64,000 bases of DNA from DAHVFK01 sp035310985 (GTDB lineage: Bacteria > Pseudomonadota > Gammaproteobacteria > Burkholderiales > SG8-39): positions 1 to 64,000 of the forward strand of contig DATGDH010000037.1 in NCBI GenBank assembly GCA_035310985.1. The letters run 5' to 3'. The notes under the pieces are model-generated. The model searched no databases. It was given only the letters and a program-made list of their open reading frames with translations, and was not told the origin of the DNA. Positions 1 through 9,129 of the stretch are shown here, one piece after another (positions within the stretch are counted from its first letter, which is position 1; each line of letters starts with the position of its first letter). Both the position numbers and the translations under genes were made by a program.

Positions 1-309
1 GGTTCCCAGGTTTGCGAGCAACCGCGCTTTCACCTTCGCGGTGATGACGCTATCGTCGATGTACTTGGCCGCGCGCGCCCGGTCGTACAGGGAGGCCGCC
101 TTGATGTACTCGTCCGGGCCGAGCCGGCCGTCGTGATTCGCATCGGCCTCCTTGAATGCCGAGTCGAAACCGGGCAGGACGCTCGTCTCCGCCTGCGACA
201 GGTAGCCGTCGTGGTTGGTGTCGAGCTTGAGGAACTCGGCATTGTTGGGCGCCGCCTGCAAGGCGCCACCGTACAGGCACAACACGGCAAGCAAGGTTGA
301 GCGTTTCAT
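1..309 (-). CDS. EF-hand and BON-domain periplasmic protein, 3' end cut off
   Basis: The gene starts at 309 and runs off the left edge, so about 103 residues are visible. A signal peptide (MKRSTLLAVLCLYGG, ALQAA cleavage region) is followed by two EF-hand-like calcium loops, DTNHDGYLSQAE and DANHDGRLGPDE. The segment DDSVITAKVKARLLA then matches the start of a BON domain, a fold of periplasmic proteins such as OsmY that contact membranes. The start is supported by AAGGAG just upstream. An exported, possibly calcium-responsive envelope protein is inferred. The exact role is unknown because the C-terminus is missing. Confidence 0.75.
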   Translation of the reverse strand, partial: MKRSTLLAVLCLYGGALQAAPNNAEFLKLDTNHDGYLSQAETSVLPGFDSAFKEADANHDGRLGPDEYIKAASLYDRARAAKYIDDSVITAKVKARLLANLGT

Positions 310-506
310 GAACTGCTCCTTTCACGAGTTGAAACGGCGCGGGGACCTTTCGGCCCCCGCAGATCGGTTTCCCGCAATGCGCGTGCCAGGACACCGGATC
401 CTTTTCGTTCAGGCAGTTAGGCCGCGAGCGGCCCGATGCAAGGATCCCGATCTGTAGCCGCTGCCCGACAGGCAAGCTTCGGATACGATGTGGCCGGGAG
501 GAAGAC

Positions 507-869
507 ATGCATCCGAAGACGCGCTATGTGTTCATCGCTTCCATGGACGTTGACCCCGGCAAGGAAGCATTGTTCAACGAGGTTTACGACACCGAGCACG
601 TGCCGCTGCTGCTCAAGGTGCCGGGCGTGCTCGCGGTGACGCGCGCCGTCAGCACGCCGCTCACGATGGTGATCGGCGGCGAGAAGAAGACGATCGTCGC
701 CGAGGGCGAGCCGCGCTATAGCGCGTACTACGAGCTGGAGAGCGCCGAGGTGCTGACGAGCGCCGCCTGGGGCAAGGCGGTCGACTCGGGACGCTGGCCG
801 GGCGAGGTGCGGCCGTACACGCGCAATCGGCGCCACGTGCTGAAGAAGGTGCAAGGCGCGGGCGGCTGA
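507..869 (+). CDS. Conserved hypothetical protein, probable dimeric alpha/beta-barrel fold
   Basis: This is a 120-residue soluble protein. The N-terminus (YVFIASMDVDPGKEALFNEVYDTEHVPLLLKVPGVLAVTRA) has the strand-helix layout of EthD/ABM-like dimeric alpha-beta barrels, including the DTEHVP segment typical of that group. No catalytic residues can be assigned. GGAGGA lies 6 bases before the ATG. The next gene begins on the base after its stop codon, so the two are probably co-transcribed. The fold assignment is inferred from pattern only. Confidence 0.65.
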   Translation: MHPKTRYVFIASMDVDPGKEALFNEVYDTEHVPLLLKVPGVLAVTRAVSTPLTMVIGGEKKTIVAEGEPRYSAYYELESAEVLTSAAWGKAVDSGRWPGEVRPYTRNRRHVLKKVQGAGG

Positions 870-1784
870 GTGGCGCCCGCCACCTGGCTGTGGATTCCGA
901 TCACCGTCTGGGCGGCGTTCGCCCAGACGCTGCGCAACGCCGCGCAGCGCCAGCTCACGGCGGAGCTCGGCACGCTCGGCGCAACGCTCGTCAGGTTCCT
1001 CTACGGCCTGCCCTTCGCCGCGGCCTGGCTGTGGGCCGTGCAGGGCTTCGGCGGCTATGCGCTGCCCGTGCCTGCGCGAGGATTCGCGCTCTGGGTGCTG
1101 GTGGCGGGAGCCAGCCAGATCGTCGCCACGGCGCTGCTGCTGCGCGTGATGGCCGAGCGCAACTTCGCGCTCGGCATCGCCTACTCCAAGACCGAGATCA
1201 TCCAGGTGGCGCTGTTCGCGCTCGCCTTCCTCGGCGACCGCCTCGGTCCGCTCACCGCGCTCGCGATCGCCTGCGGCACGCTCGGCGTGCTGCTGCTCGC
1301 GCCCGCTGACCGCGCGCGGCCGCTGCGCAGCCTGCTCGCCGGCTGGACCTCGAAGAGCGCGCTGCTCGGACTCGGCTCGGGCGCGGGCTTCGCGCTCGCC
1401 GCCGTAGGCTACCGCGGCGCTGCGCTCGCGCTGCACGCCGAATTCCTGATGGCTGGCGCCTACACGCTCGCCACGGCGCAGCTGGTGCAGACGCTGATGC
1501 TCGGCGGATGGCTCGCGGCGCGCGACCCGAACGCGCTCGGGCGCGTGCTGCGCGCCTGGCGCGCGTCGCTGTTCGCCGGCTTCATGGGCGCGGCCGCGTC
1601 GGCGGGCTGGTTCACCGCGATGGCGCTCGAGCCCGTGGCGCACGTGCGCACCCTCGGGCTGATCGAGCTGCTGTTCGCCCTCGTCGTGTCGCGGCGCGTG
1701 TTCCGCGAGCGCCTGGGCCGGCTCGAGCTGGCCGGCATCGGCCTGCTGTCGCTCGGCCTCGCGATCGTGACGCTCGCGCGCTAG
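870..1784 (+). CDS. EamA/DMT-family inner-membrane transporter
   Basis: This 304-residue, strongly hydrophobic protein has about ten predicted membrane segments arranged as two similar halves, the layout of drug/metabolite transporters. The second half ends with EPVAHVRTLGLIELLFALVVSRRVFRERLGRLELAGIGLL, which resembles the conserved C-terminal EamA motif. Translation starts at a GTG immediately after the preceding stop codon. The substrate cannot be told from sequence. The gene ends a few bases from the convergent MetE-like gene. Confidence 0.8.
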   Translation: MAPATWLWIPITVWAAFAQTLRNAAQRQLTAELGTLGATLVRFLYGLPFAAAWLWAVQGFGGYALPVPARGFALWVLVAGASQIVATALLLRVMAERNFALGIAYSKTEIIQVALFALAFLGDRLGPLTALAIACGTLGVLLLAPADRARPLRSLLAGWTSKSALLGLGSGAGFALAAVGYRGAALALHAEFLMAGAYTLATAQLVQTLMLGGWLAARDPNALGRVLRAWRASLFAGFMGAAASAGWFTAMALEPVAHVRTLGLIELLFALVVSRRVFRERLGRLELAGIGLLSLGLAIVTLAR

Positions 1785-1789
1785 GCGCG

Positions 1790-2917
1790 CTAGGCGCTTC
1801 CCCAGACGTCGCGCGCGACGCGCACCAGCAGCTCGAGCTTGCGCTTCTGATCGTCCGCGCCGAGCGGCTGCCCGGCGCCGGGCGCCGAGCTGAAGCCGCA
1901 CTGCGGCGAGATGCCGAGGCGCTCGAGCGGCACGAACTTCGCGGCCTCGTGAATGCGCCGCTTCAATTCGTCGGCCGACTCGAGCTGCGGCGTCTTGGTG
2001 CTGATCAGCCCGAGCACCACCTTCTTCGGCGCGGGCACGAAGCGCAGGGGCCGGAAGTCGCCCGCGCGCGGCGTGTCGAATTCGAGCAGGAACGCATCGA
2101 CGTTCAGTCCCCCGAATACCTTCTCCGCGATGGGCTCGTAGCCGCCTTCGGCCATCCAGGCGCCCTTCAGGTTGCCGCGGCACATGTGCGTCGCCTTGGC
2201 CATGCCCGGCGGGCAGGCCGCGAGCGCGTCGTTCACGAGCTTCACGTACCTCGCGGTGAGCGCGTCGGGGTCCTCGCCGCGCGCCTGTACGTCGGCGCGC
2301 GCGTGCAGGTCGCAGTTGCACGGCAGCGCGGTGTTGTCGAGTTGCAGGTACGTGCAGCCGAGTGCAGCAAGCTCCCGGATCTCGGCGGCGTAGATCGAAA
2401 CGAGGTCGGCGTAGTAGCGCTCGATGTCAGGGTAGACCTTCTCGTCCACGCTCTTCGGCCCGAGGAAGTAGTGCATCACGTCGGGCGACGGGATGGTCAC
2501 CTTGGGCAGCCCCGTCTTCACGACGCTCTTCAGGAAGCGGAACTCGTCGGTGGCGATGCCGCGCGTGCGCTTGAGCCTCGCCTTGGCGTAGGGCGAGGCG
2601 GCGCCGCCCTTCTCGCCCTTCTCGTCGCGGAAGCCGAGCAGCGTGCCCTCGCGCAGGCCGAAACCCTCGACCGCGTCGATGAAGCCCGCGGACCAGCCGC
2701 GGCGGCGGAACTCGCCGTCGGTCACCGAGGATAGGCCTACGGCCTCCTCCAACGCCACCAGCTCGCGGATGCATTCGTCCTGCACGGCGCGCAGCGCCTC
2801 GCCGCCGACCTTCCCGTCGCGCGCCTGGCGCACCGCGGCCATGAGGCGATCGGGCCTGAGAAAGCTGCCGATGTGCTCGGCGCGAAAGGTGGGGAGGGTC
2901 GGTGGCTTGTGGGGCAC
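1790..2917 (-). CDS. Cobalamin-independent methionine synthase (MetE C-terminal-like) protein
   Basis: About 375 residues from a GTG preceded by GGAG at 8 bases. The protein opens with FRAEHIGSFLRPDRLM, has the internal TDGEFRRRGW segment, and ends with a CGFSS motif. These match the stand-alone MetE-like/vitamin-B12-independent methionine synthase family, where the Cys of the CGFS motif is a zinc ligand. Full MetE is about twice as long, so this is the short catalytic-domain form. Such proteins transfer methyl groups to thiols, but the natural methyl donor is often unknown. A longer in-frame extension to 3028 lacks the family pattern and was not used. Confidence 0.8.
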   Translation of the reverse strand: MPHKPPTLPTFRAEHIGSFLRPDRLMAAVRQARDGKVGGEALRAVQDECIRELVALEEAVGLSSVTDGEFRRRGWSAGFIDAVEGFGLREGTLLGFRDEKGEKGGAASPYAKARLKRTRGIATDEFRFLKSVVKTGLPKVTIPSPDVMHYFLGPKSVDEKVYPDIERYYADLVSIYAAEIRELAALGCTYLQLDNTALPCNCDLHARADVQARGEDPDALTARYVKLVNDALAACPPGMAKATHMCRGNLKGAWMAEGGYEPIAEKVFGGLNVDAFLLEFDTPRAGDFRPLRFVPAPKKVVLGLISTKTPQLESADELKRRIHEAAKFVPLERLGISPQCGFSSAPGAGQPLGADDQKRKLELLVRVARDVWGSA

Positions 2918-2973
2918 GTGCGGGTCTCCGGCAATCAATAGATGCCGCAACACTATACAGGCGGCTGCGCCGA

Positions 2974-3003
2974 TTGACTGCGCCGGAATCGGAACGGTAA
3001 GGT
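2974..3003 (+). promoter_or_regulatory. Candidate sigma-70 promoter for the liv-type operon
   Basis: TTGACT at 2974-2979 and TAAGGT at 2998-3003 are separated by 18 bases. They lie about 45 bases upstream of the substrate-binding protein gene. The -10 match is weak, so this is only a candidate. Confidence 0.3.
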
Positions 3004-3048
3004 ACCGGTCCTCGATCCGTTTCCTCACTCGCCTTTCTGGAGAACAGT

Positions 3049-4302
3049 ATGTTGCGCAAGCTCATCCTCGGATTGTTCGCCGCCGCGCTCACGATCTCCG
3101 GCTCGGGCGCGCGCGCCGCCGGCGCGCCGGCCGAGATCAAGATCGGCACGCTCTACGCCGCCTCGGGCAATTTCGCCGCGATCTCGATGCCGGTGCACTA
3201 CGGCCTCAAGCTGTGGGTCGACCAGATGAACGCCGAGGGCGGCGTGTACGTCAAGCCCTACAACAAGAAGATCCCGATCAAGCTGATCGCCTATGACGAC
3301 CAGAGCAACACGGCCACCGCAGCGACGCTTTACAACCAGCTCATCACCCAGGACAAGGTCGACATTCTGGTGGCGGATTCGGGTTCGGTCCTCACCTCGG
3401 TGGCGGTGCCGATCGCACGCGACCACAAGATGCTGCTCATCGACCAGACCGGCACCGGCGCGGCATTCTTCAGCAAGGACAACCCCTACATCGTGCTGAT
3501 GTCGGATCCGGTGTCGAGCATCTGGCCGAAGTACATCGCCGACTTCCTCACCAGCGACGGCGTCAAGCTCGGCATCAAGCGCATCGCCCTGCTGTACTCG
3601 ACCAACGACTTCACCGGCACGCAGGCGAACGCGGTGCGCGGCTTCATCAAGGCGGCCAACGCGCCGGTCGAGATCGTGTACGACCAGGGCGTACCGACCA
3701 ATACGACGAGCTATACGGTCATCATCAACAACATCAGCGCCGCGAATCCGGACGCGGTGATCGCGCTTGGCTATCCGAACAACGACATCTCGTACCTGCG
3801 CAACCTGCAAGACAGCGGCGTCAAGTACAAGTGGCAGTTCGCGATCTATCCCGGCCTCGAGACCGAGCACCTGGAGAAGACGGTGGGCGCCAAGGGTCTC
3901 GAATACGTCTATACCTACACCCCCTCATCGGTGCTCGAGTACAAAGCCGAGTTCGGCATGTCGCTGCCGCAGTTTCGCGCCGCCTGGAACAAGAAGTATG
4001 GCGAGGGCAAGGTGTCCTTCGGCTTCAACTCGGTCGCTGGCTATACCACGGGACTGGTGCTACAGAAGGCGCTCGCCGGCACGGAGAGCATGGACCAGCT
4101 GGCGCTGCGCAAGGCGATCTTCGCCCTCTCGGGCAAGCTGAAGACGATCGACGGCAGCTTCGAGCTCGACGAGACCGGCGCACAGATCGGCGAGATCACG
4201 CCGCTCGGCCAGATCGTGCCCGACGGCAAGGGCGGCCTGAAGTTCGTCGTCGTGTATCCTCACGACGTCGCCACGGGCAAGCCGGTCTACCCGGCGAAGT
4301 GA
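3049..4302 (+). CDS. ABC transporter substrate-binding protein, branched-chain amino-acid (LivK-like) family
   Basis: This 417-residue periplasmic binding protein has a signal peptide (MLRKLILGLFAAALTISGSGARAA) followed by EIKIGTLYAASGNFAA, the usual start of the type-I periplasmic binding fold. The segments TLYNQLITQDKVDILVADSGS and VIALGYPNNDISYLRNLQDSG fit the two-lobe receptor family. GGAG precedes the ATG. It is the first gene of a five-gene transporter operon. Ligands of this family range from amino acids to amides, urea and aromatic acids, and the ligand here is not evident. Confidence 0.9.
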   Translation: MLRKLILGLFAAALTISGSGARAAGAPAEIKIGTLYAASGNFAAISMPVHYGLKLWVDQMNAEGGVYVKPYNKKIPIKLIAYDDQSNTATAATLYNQLITQDKVDILVADSGSVLTSVAVPIARDHKMLLIDQTGTGAAFFSKDNPYIVLMSDPVSSIWPKYIADFLTSDGVKLGIKRIALLYSTNDFTGTQANAVRGFIKAANAPVEIVYDQGVPTNTTSYTVIINNISAANPDAVIALGYPNNDISYLRNLQDSGVKYKWQFAIYPGLETEHLEKTVGAKGLEYVYTYTPSSVLEYKAEFGMSLPQFRAAWNKKYGEGKVSFGFNSVAGYTTGLVLQKALAGTESMDQLALRKAIFALSGKLKTIDGSFELDETGAQIGEITPLGQIVPDGKGGLKFVVVYPHDVATGKPVYPAK

Positions 4303-4306
4303 GTTC

Positions 4307-4321
4307 GGCCCCTGCGGGGCC
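4307..4321 (+). terminator. Hairpin between the binding protein and permease genes, possible attenuator
   Basis: GGCCCC, a TGC loop and GGGGCC form a 6-bp stem directly after the binding-protein stop. There is no T-run, so it is more likely an mRNA-stabilising or partially terminating element. Such elements often give extra binding protein relative to permeases. Confidence 0.35.
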
Positions 4322-4343
4322 CCCGGCGGCGGCGCGTTAGGCG

Positions 4344-5219
4344 ATGCTCGGCTACGCGCTGCTCGCCGGGCTGGTGTTCGGCCTGTATTTCAGCCTGGTC
4401 GGCCTGGGCCTGAACCTCGTGTTCGGCGTCATGCGCATCGTCAACCTGGCGCACGGCGACTTCCTGATGCTCGGCGCCTTCGGTGCTTTCTGGCTGTTCG
4501 GCATCGCGCACGTCAACCCGATCGTCACCGCGTTCCTCGCCCTCCCGGTTTTCATCGCCCTGGGCTTTCCCCTGTACTACCTGGTCGTGCCGCGGCTGCT
4601 GCGCGCCAAGGATCCGGAGATGCTGTCGATCATCCTCTTCTTCGGGCTGTCGCAGGTGATCGAGGCGCTCGCCACGATCGGCTTCGGACCGAGCGAGCGC
4701 TCGATACCCGGCCGGGTGCTGGGCAGCGGGCCGGTCTCGCTTTTCGGGCAGAGCTTTCCCTCCGCCTGGATGGTGAGCGGCGTGGCGAGCGGCCTCGCGG
4801 TTCTGGGCGTTTATCTCTACCTGTACCGCACGCGCCTCGGCTACCTGACGCGAGCGGTGATGGTGCATCGCGAGGAGGCGCTCGCGACCGGCATCGACGT
4901 GCACAGGGTCTCCGCGATCGCCTTCGGCGTGGGCCTCGCGCTCGCCGCGATCGCCGGCGTGTTCGCGCCTTTCATGCTGGGCAGCGCTACGCCCGCGATG
5001 GGCGTCGACCTGAACATCCAGTCGTTCGCGGTGATCGTGGTCGGCTCGCTCGGCAACCCCCTCGGCACGGTGCTGGGCGGCATCGTCTACGGCGTCTCGC
5101 TCATGTTCATGCAGACTTACTTCAGCTCCTGGGCGAACCTGCTGCCGTACCTGCTGCTGATCCTCATCCTGCTCGTGCGCCCCAGCGGACTGCTCGGCAG
5201 GCAGGTGCGCCGTGCCTAG
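4344..5219 (+). CDS. livH: Branched-chain amino-acid-type ABC transporter permease LivH
   Basis: A 291-residue inner-membrane permease with about eight hydrophobic helices. It shows the LivH signatures GLGLNLVFGVMRIVNLAHGDFLMLGAFGAF near the N-terminus and GSLGNPLGTVLGGIVYGV near the C-terminus. It pairs with the LivM-like protein encoded next; their genes overlap by 8 bases. The function follows from family and operon position, while the substrate is open. Confidence 0.92.
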   Translation: MLGYALLAGLVFGLYFSLVGLGLNLVFGVMRIVNLAHGDFLMLGAFGAFWLFGIAHVNPIVTAFLALPVFIALGFPLYYLVVPRLLRAKDPEMLSIILFFGLSQVIEALATIGFGPSERSIPGRVLGSGPVSLFGQSFPSAWMVSGVASGLAVLGVYLYLYRTRLGYLTRAVMVHREEALATGIDVHRVSAIAFGVGLALAAIAGVFAPFMLGSATPAMGVDLNIQSFAVIVVGSLGNPLGTVLGGIVYGVSLMFMQTYFSSWANLLPYLLLILILLVRPSGLLGRQVRRA

Positions 5220-6132
5220 GGCGCTGCGCCACGCGCTGCTGGTGGTCCTGCCGGTGACGCTCGCCGCGGCGCTGCTGCCTTTCGTGTACTCGAACCAGCT
5301 GCTGCTGTTCAATTTCGTCGTGTTCCTCACCCTGGCGCAGGGCGTGAACGTGATCTACGGCTTCACCGGCTACCTCCCCTTCGGCTACGTCGGCTTCTTC
5401 GGCGCCGGCGCCTACGGCTTCTCGCTTTCGGTGATCCACCTGCACATGGCGCCGCTCGCGGCGCTCGGCATGGGCGCGCTCGCCGCGATCCTGCTCGGAC
5501 TGCTGCTCACGCCTCTGCTTCGCCTGTCGGGCGCGTACTTCGCCATCGCCAACCTGGCCGCGGCGCTCGCCGTGTACCAAGTGGTGTCCAACCCGAATCT
5601 CGCCGACATCACGAAGGGGCCGTACGGCATCACCCTGTCGGGCGTGTACCAGCCGCAGCTGAGCTACGGGATCGCAGTCGCGATCATGGCCGCCACGCTC
5701 GGGCTTACCGTTTACCTGCGCAATTCGCGCTTCGGGCTCTCCTTGCAGGCGATCCGCGAGGACGCGATCAGCGCCGCGATGGCGGGCATCGACGTGGTGC
5801 GGGCGCGTACCCTCGCCTGGCTGCTCTCCGCGCTCATCGCGGGGCTGATCGGCGGCGTGTTCGCGTGGTACGTATCGGTGTTCTACCCGGACACCGTATT
5901 CAGCCCGGACTTCAGCATCTTCGCGATCGTGTTCGCGCTGTTCGGCGGCGTGGCGACGGTGACCGGCCCGGTGCTCGGCGTGCTCATCCTGTACGGGATC
6001 TACAACGCGATCGGCATCTCGACGCCGCAGTACTTCCAGCTCATCTACGGCCTGCTGATCATGGGGCTAGTGCTGTTCCTGCCGAACGGGCTGGCGTCGC
6101 TGTTCAGGCGCTGGGGGATCGATGTTCCCTGA
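5212..6132 (+). CDS. livM: Branched-chain amino-acid-type ABC transporter permease LivM
   Basis: This 306-residue permease starts at a GTG inside the end of livH. It carries the LivM-type motif GYLPFGYVGFFGAGAYGFS, and AIREDAISAAMAGIDV, the conserved cytoplasmic loop that contacts the ATPases. Several membrane helices cover the rest. Overlap with both neighbours implies translational coupling and a LivH-LivM heterodimer. Confidence 0.92.
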   Translation: MPRALRHALLVVLPVTLAAALLPFVYSNQLLLFNFVVFLTLAQGVNVIYGFTGYLPFGYVGFFGAGAYGFSLSVIHLHMAPLAALGMGALAAILLGLLLTPLLRLSGAYFAIANLAAALAVYQVVSNPNLADITKGPYGITLSGVYQPQLSYGIAVAIMAATLGLTVYLRNSRFGLSLQAIREDAISAAMAGIDVVRARTLAWLLSALIAGLIGGVFAWYVSVFYPDTVFSPDFSIFAIVFALFGGVATVTGPVLGVLILYGIYNAIGISTPQYFQLIYGLLIMGLVLFLPNGLASLFRRWGIDVP

Positions 6133-6853
6133 GGCTGCTCCGTTGCTGCGCGTCGAGGCGCTGGTAAAGCGCTTCGGCGGCTTCCGCGCGCTCGACGGCG
6201 TGAGCTTCCACGTGCTCCCCGGCGAAATCCTCGGCCTGGTGGGACCGAACGGCTCGGGCAAGACCACCTGCATCAACGTGATCACCGGTCTCTACGTGCC
6301 CGACGCGGGAGAGGTGCTATTCGAAGATCGCCCGATCGGCGGGTTGGCTTCGCACCGGCTCGTGCACCGCGGCATCAACCGCACCTTCCAGGTGCCCAAG
6401 CCGTTTCTCACCCTCACGCTGCGCGAGAATGTCGAGATCGCCGCCGCCCACGGCCGGCGCGTCGCCGACGGGATCGACCTGGACGAGCTGCTCGCCTCCC
6501 TCGAGCTCGACGCCTATGCGGCCAAGCCGGCCGCCGAGCTGAACAGCGTGCAGCAGAAGATGCTCGACCTGGCGCGCGCGCTCGCCACGCGGCCGCGGCT
6601 GCTGTGCGTCGACGAACTCGCCGCCGGGCTCAATCCGGCCGAACTCGAGCGCGTCGCCGAGCGTCTGCGCGCGCTGGCGCGCTCGGGCATCGCGCTGCTC
6701 GTGGTCGAGCACCTGATGGGCTTCATCGACCAGGTCACCGACCGGGTTGTCGTATTGAACGCAGGCAAGGAAATCTTCGAAGGCACGCTCGCCAACGCGA
6801 TCCAGGACCGCCAGGTCGTCGAGGTATTCCTCGGAGCCGAGCATGACAGTTGA
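6122..6853 (+). CDS. livG: ABC transporter ATP-binding protein LivG
   Basis: This 243-residue ATPase has Walker A GPNGSGKTT, Walker B LLCVDELAAGLNP and an H-loop in VVEHLMGF. The usual LSGGQ signature is replaced by LNSVQQK (in AAELNSVQQKMLDLARAL), a divergent signature that is worth noting but occurs in some LivG-like proteins. The gene overlaps livM and livF. It energises the permease pair at the cytoplasmic face. Confidence 0.9.
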   Translation: MFPEAAPLLRVEALVKRFGGFRALDGVSFHVLPGEILGLVGPNGSGKTTCINVITGLYVPDAGEVLFEDRPIGGLASHRLVHRGINRTFQVPKPFLTLTLRENVEIAAAHGRRVADGIDLDELLASLELDAYAAKPAAELNSVQQKMLDLARALATRPRLLCVDELAAGLNPAELERVAERLRALARSGIALLVVEHLMGFIDQVTDRVVVLNAGKEIFEGTLANAIQDRQVVEVFLGAEHDS

Positions 6854-7553
6854 GACCCTGCGCGCGCAGGGCCTCGAAGCGGGCTACGGCCGGGTGCAGG
6901 TGCTGTGGGGCGCCGGCCTCGCGCTGCACGAGCGCGAGACGGTCGTGCTGCTCGGTGCGAACGGCGCGGGCAAGACCACGCTGCTCAAGGTGCTGATGGG
7001 GCTGATCGATCCTTGGCGCGGCGAGGTCCGCTTTCACGGCGAGGACGTCACGCACCGGCGCACTGACCGCCGCGTGCGCAGCGGCCTGGCATACATGTCG
7101 GAGACGGGCTGCTTCCCGGGCCTGAGCGTCGAGGAGAACGTCCGCATCGGCGGCCAGTTCACGCCCGCCGCTGAACTGCGCCGTCGCATCGACGAGCTGT
7201 ATGCGATCTTCCCGGCGATCTCCAAGCGGCGCAAAGCGCTGGCGAGCAGCCTCTCGGGCGGCGAGCGCAAGATGCTCGGCATCGCCAAGGCGCTGGCCGG
7301 TAGCCCGCGGCTGCTGCTCATGGACGAGCCCTCGGCCGGGCTGTCGCCGCTCTACGTGAAGGAAGTGATCCACGTGCTCGCGCGCTTCCGCGGCCAGGGC
7401 CTGTCGCTGCTCATCGCCGAGCAGAACGTGCGCTTTCTCGAGCTCGCCGACCGGGTCTACACCCTCGAAGGCGGGCGCATCGGCTTCGAGGGCACCGTCG
7501 CGGCGATGCACGAGAACGACGCGCTGCGGCGCGCCTACTTCGGACTGAAGTAG
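6843..7553 (+). CDS. livF: ABC transporter ATP-binding protein LivF
   Basis: This 236-residue ATPase has Walker A GANGAGKTT, signature LSGGERKML, Walker B LLLMDEPSAGLSP and the switch region LIAEQN. These are all intact and typical of LivF. It is the last gene of the transporter operon and overlaps the small convergent gene on the other strand by 19 bases. Confidence 0.93.
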   Translation: MTVETLRAQGLEAGYGRVQVLWGAGLALHERETVVLLGANGAGKTTLLKVLMGLIDPWRGEVRFHGEDVTHRRTDRRVRSGLAYMSETGCFPGLSVEENVRIGGQFTPAAELRRRIDELYAIFPAISKRRKALASSLSGGERKMLGIAKALAGSPRLLLMDEPSAGLSPLYVKEVIHVLARFRGQGLSLLIAEQNVRFLELADRVYTLEGGRIGFEGTVAAMHENDALRRAYFGLK

Positions 7554-7738
7554 AGCGACGGCTCGAATTGCGCGCAGCGCTGCGCAGGGGTCACGAAGGT
7601 TCCGTGCACCTCGCACAGCCCGGTGTGCGCGCGCACCGAGCCGTACGCGGAACTGAGGATGTTCAGCCCCGGCACGGCCCGCTCGAGCGCCGCCGCATCG
7701 GCGACGAACGAGCGGCAGCGCGCGCAGGCAGGCGTCAC
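7535..7738 (-). CDS. Small Cys-rich protein translationally coupled to the YeiH-type transporter
   Basis: This 67-residue ORF starts at a GTG that overlaps the stop of the upstream transporter gene (GTGA). It has four Cys: a CxxC near the N-terminus (ACARCRS), one in GLCEVHG and one in QRCAQFE. The layout is compatible with a small zinc-binding knuckle. No signal peptide is visible. The coupling suggests it works with the transporter. I do not recognise the family. Confidence 0.55.
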   Translation of the reverse strand: MTPACARCRSFVADAAALERAVPGLNILSSAYGSVRAHTGLCEVHGTFVTPAQRCAQFEPSLYFSPK

Positions 7739-9129
7739 TTGAGAGCCGACCAGTGGTCCCCGAACACGTGCACCGAGAGCAGGTAGCCGAGGATCACGTT
7801 GACGATCACGCCGAGGGTGAAGGTGGTGAAGGTCTTCATCGTCACCCCCTTCAGCTCGCGGAAGCGGGTCGTCAGGCCGATGCTCAGGAAGCAGAAGATG
7901 AATCCCCAGGTGCGCAGCGACACGAGCGGCAGGATCAGGTTCGGCCGGACCTGGGTGTTGAAGTCCGCCACCGAGTAGCTGCTCGTGACGATCGTCATGA
8001 GGATCGACGCGACGAAGAACCCGATGACGAACTTCGGGAAGCGCCACCAGATTTCCATCGCCTCGGGCTTGCGCCCGGTCTCGGCTTTCTCCCACATCAC
8101 AGTCGAGATCAGGGCGAACACGAACGACCAGATGCCGATCCACAGGTCGCGGCCGATGACCTTCATCAGCGTGAAGGCCTTGATCGCGACCTCCTCGTTG
8201 CCGACCATCTTGCCGTAGGTGGACGCGGCCGCGAACCCGGCCGCGTCGGCGAACTCGGAGGTGCCGATCCAGCTTCCGGCGACGCCCGCGTTGAGCCCCA
8301 TGGCGCGCGCGACGAAGGGCAGGAAGATGATCATCACCAGCGCCCACACGACCACCAGCGTCACCGAGGTGTACAGGTGCTCCTTCTTCGCGTTCACCGA
8401 AGCGGCGATCGCCATCGAGGCCGACACGCCGCAGACCGCGCCACCCACCCCGAGCACCGCGCACAGGCGCTTGTCGAGGCCGAAGACGCGCGTGCCGACG
8501 AAGAAGATCACCAGGCAGGTCACCAGCGAGATGATCGTCGCCTGCGCGATCGCGACCGGCCCGGCGGTCAGCACGAGCGTGATCGGAAACGTCGCGCCGA
8601 GCAGCACGATGCTCAGCTTGATGTAGTACTCGACGCGGAAGCCCGCGTCCAGCCACTTCGGCAGCGGCACCACGTTGGCGATGATCAGCCCGATGATCAG
8701 CGCGACCAGCGGCGCCTCGAGGTTGAACCTCGCCGCGTTCGCCCAACCCGCGATGCCGAACATCACCATGGAGAGGATGTACAGCACGATGAACGACGGG
8801 ATGAACTCCCCGAGCTTGATGCCCATGATGCGCGCGCTGACCCCGAACAGCACGAGCCAGCAGATGAACTGCGCGAGGTACGTCCCGGCGTTCGCCTGGA
8901 AATGGCCCATCAACTGGCCGAAGGTCTGCCACTTGAGCCCGCCCGGATTGATCGCCAGCGTCTTCAGCACGGTGCTCCCGCTCGTGAACAAGATCACCGC
9001 GACGATCATCAGGCCGAGCCCCAGCCAGATCGCCCACCAGTCTTCCTTCAGATAGAGCTGTTTCCAGCCGGTCGCTTCTGGCGCACGCGGCTCCTCACCC
9101 GCTTCGTCCCACGCTTCTTTGGTTGTCAT
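7735..9129 (-). CDS. YeiH/UPF0324-family putative sulfate exporter, membrane protein
   Basis: This 464-residue protein has a cytoplasmic N-terminus of about 30 residues and then about eleven hydrophobic helices. Segments such as YYIKLSIVLLGATFPI, VGGAVCGVSASMAIA and GTSEFADAAGFAAAS match the YeiH family, annotated as putative sulfate exporters. The family function is thinly supported experimentally. The transcript continues into the small Cys-rich gene. Sulfur chemistry recurs elsewhere in the window (DsrE cluster), but a link is speculative. Confidence 0.85.
   Translation of the reverse strand: MTTKEAWDEAGEEPRAPEATGWKQLYLKEDWWAIWLGLGLMIVAVILFTSGSTVLKTLAINPGGLKWQTFGQLMGHFQANAGTYLAQFICWLVLFGVSARIMGIKLGEFIPSFIVLYILSMVMFGIAGWANAARFNLEAPLVALIIGLIIANVVPLPKWLDAGFRVEYYIKLSIVLLGATFPITLVLTAGPVAIAQATIISLVTCLVIFFVGTRVFGLDKRLCAVLGVGGAVCGVSASMAIAASVNAKKEHLYTSVTLVVVWALVMIIFLPFVARAMGLNAGVAGSWIGTSEFADAAGFAAASTYGKMVGNEEVAIKAFTLMKVIGRDLWIGIWSFVFALISTVMWEKAETGRKPEAMEIWWRFPKFVIGFFVASILMTIVTSSYSVADFNTQVRPNLILPLVSLRTWGFIFCFLSIGLTTRFRELKGVTMKTFTTFTLGVIVNVILGYLLSVHVFGDHWSALK

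Noticed and set aside
417..2321. 634-residue ORF on the minus strand across the DMT transporter and MetE-like genes
   Set aside because: Arg/Ala-rich shadow frame typical of GC-rich DNA; no domain motifs, and it runs across two well-supported genes.
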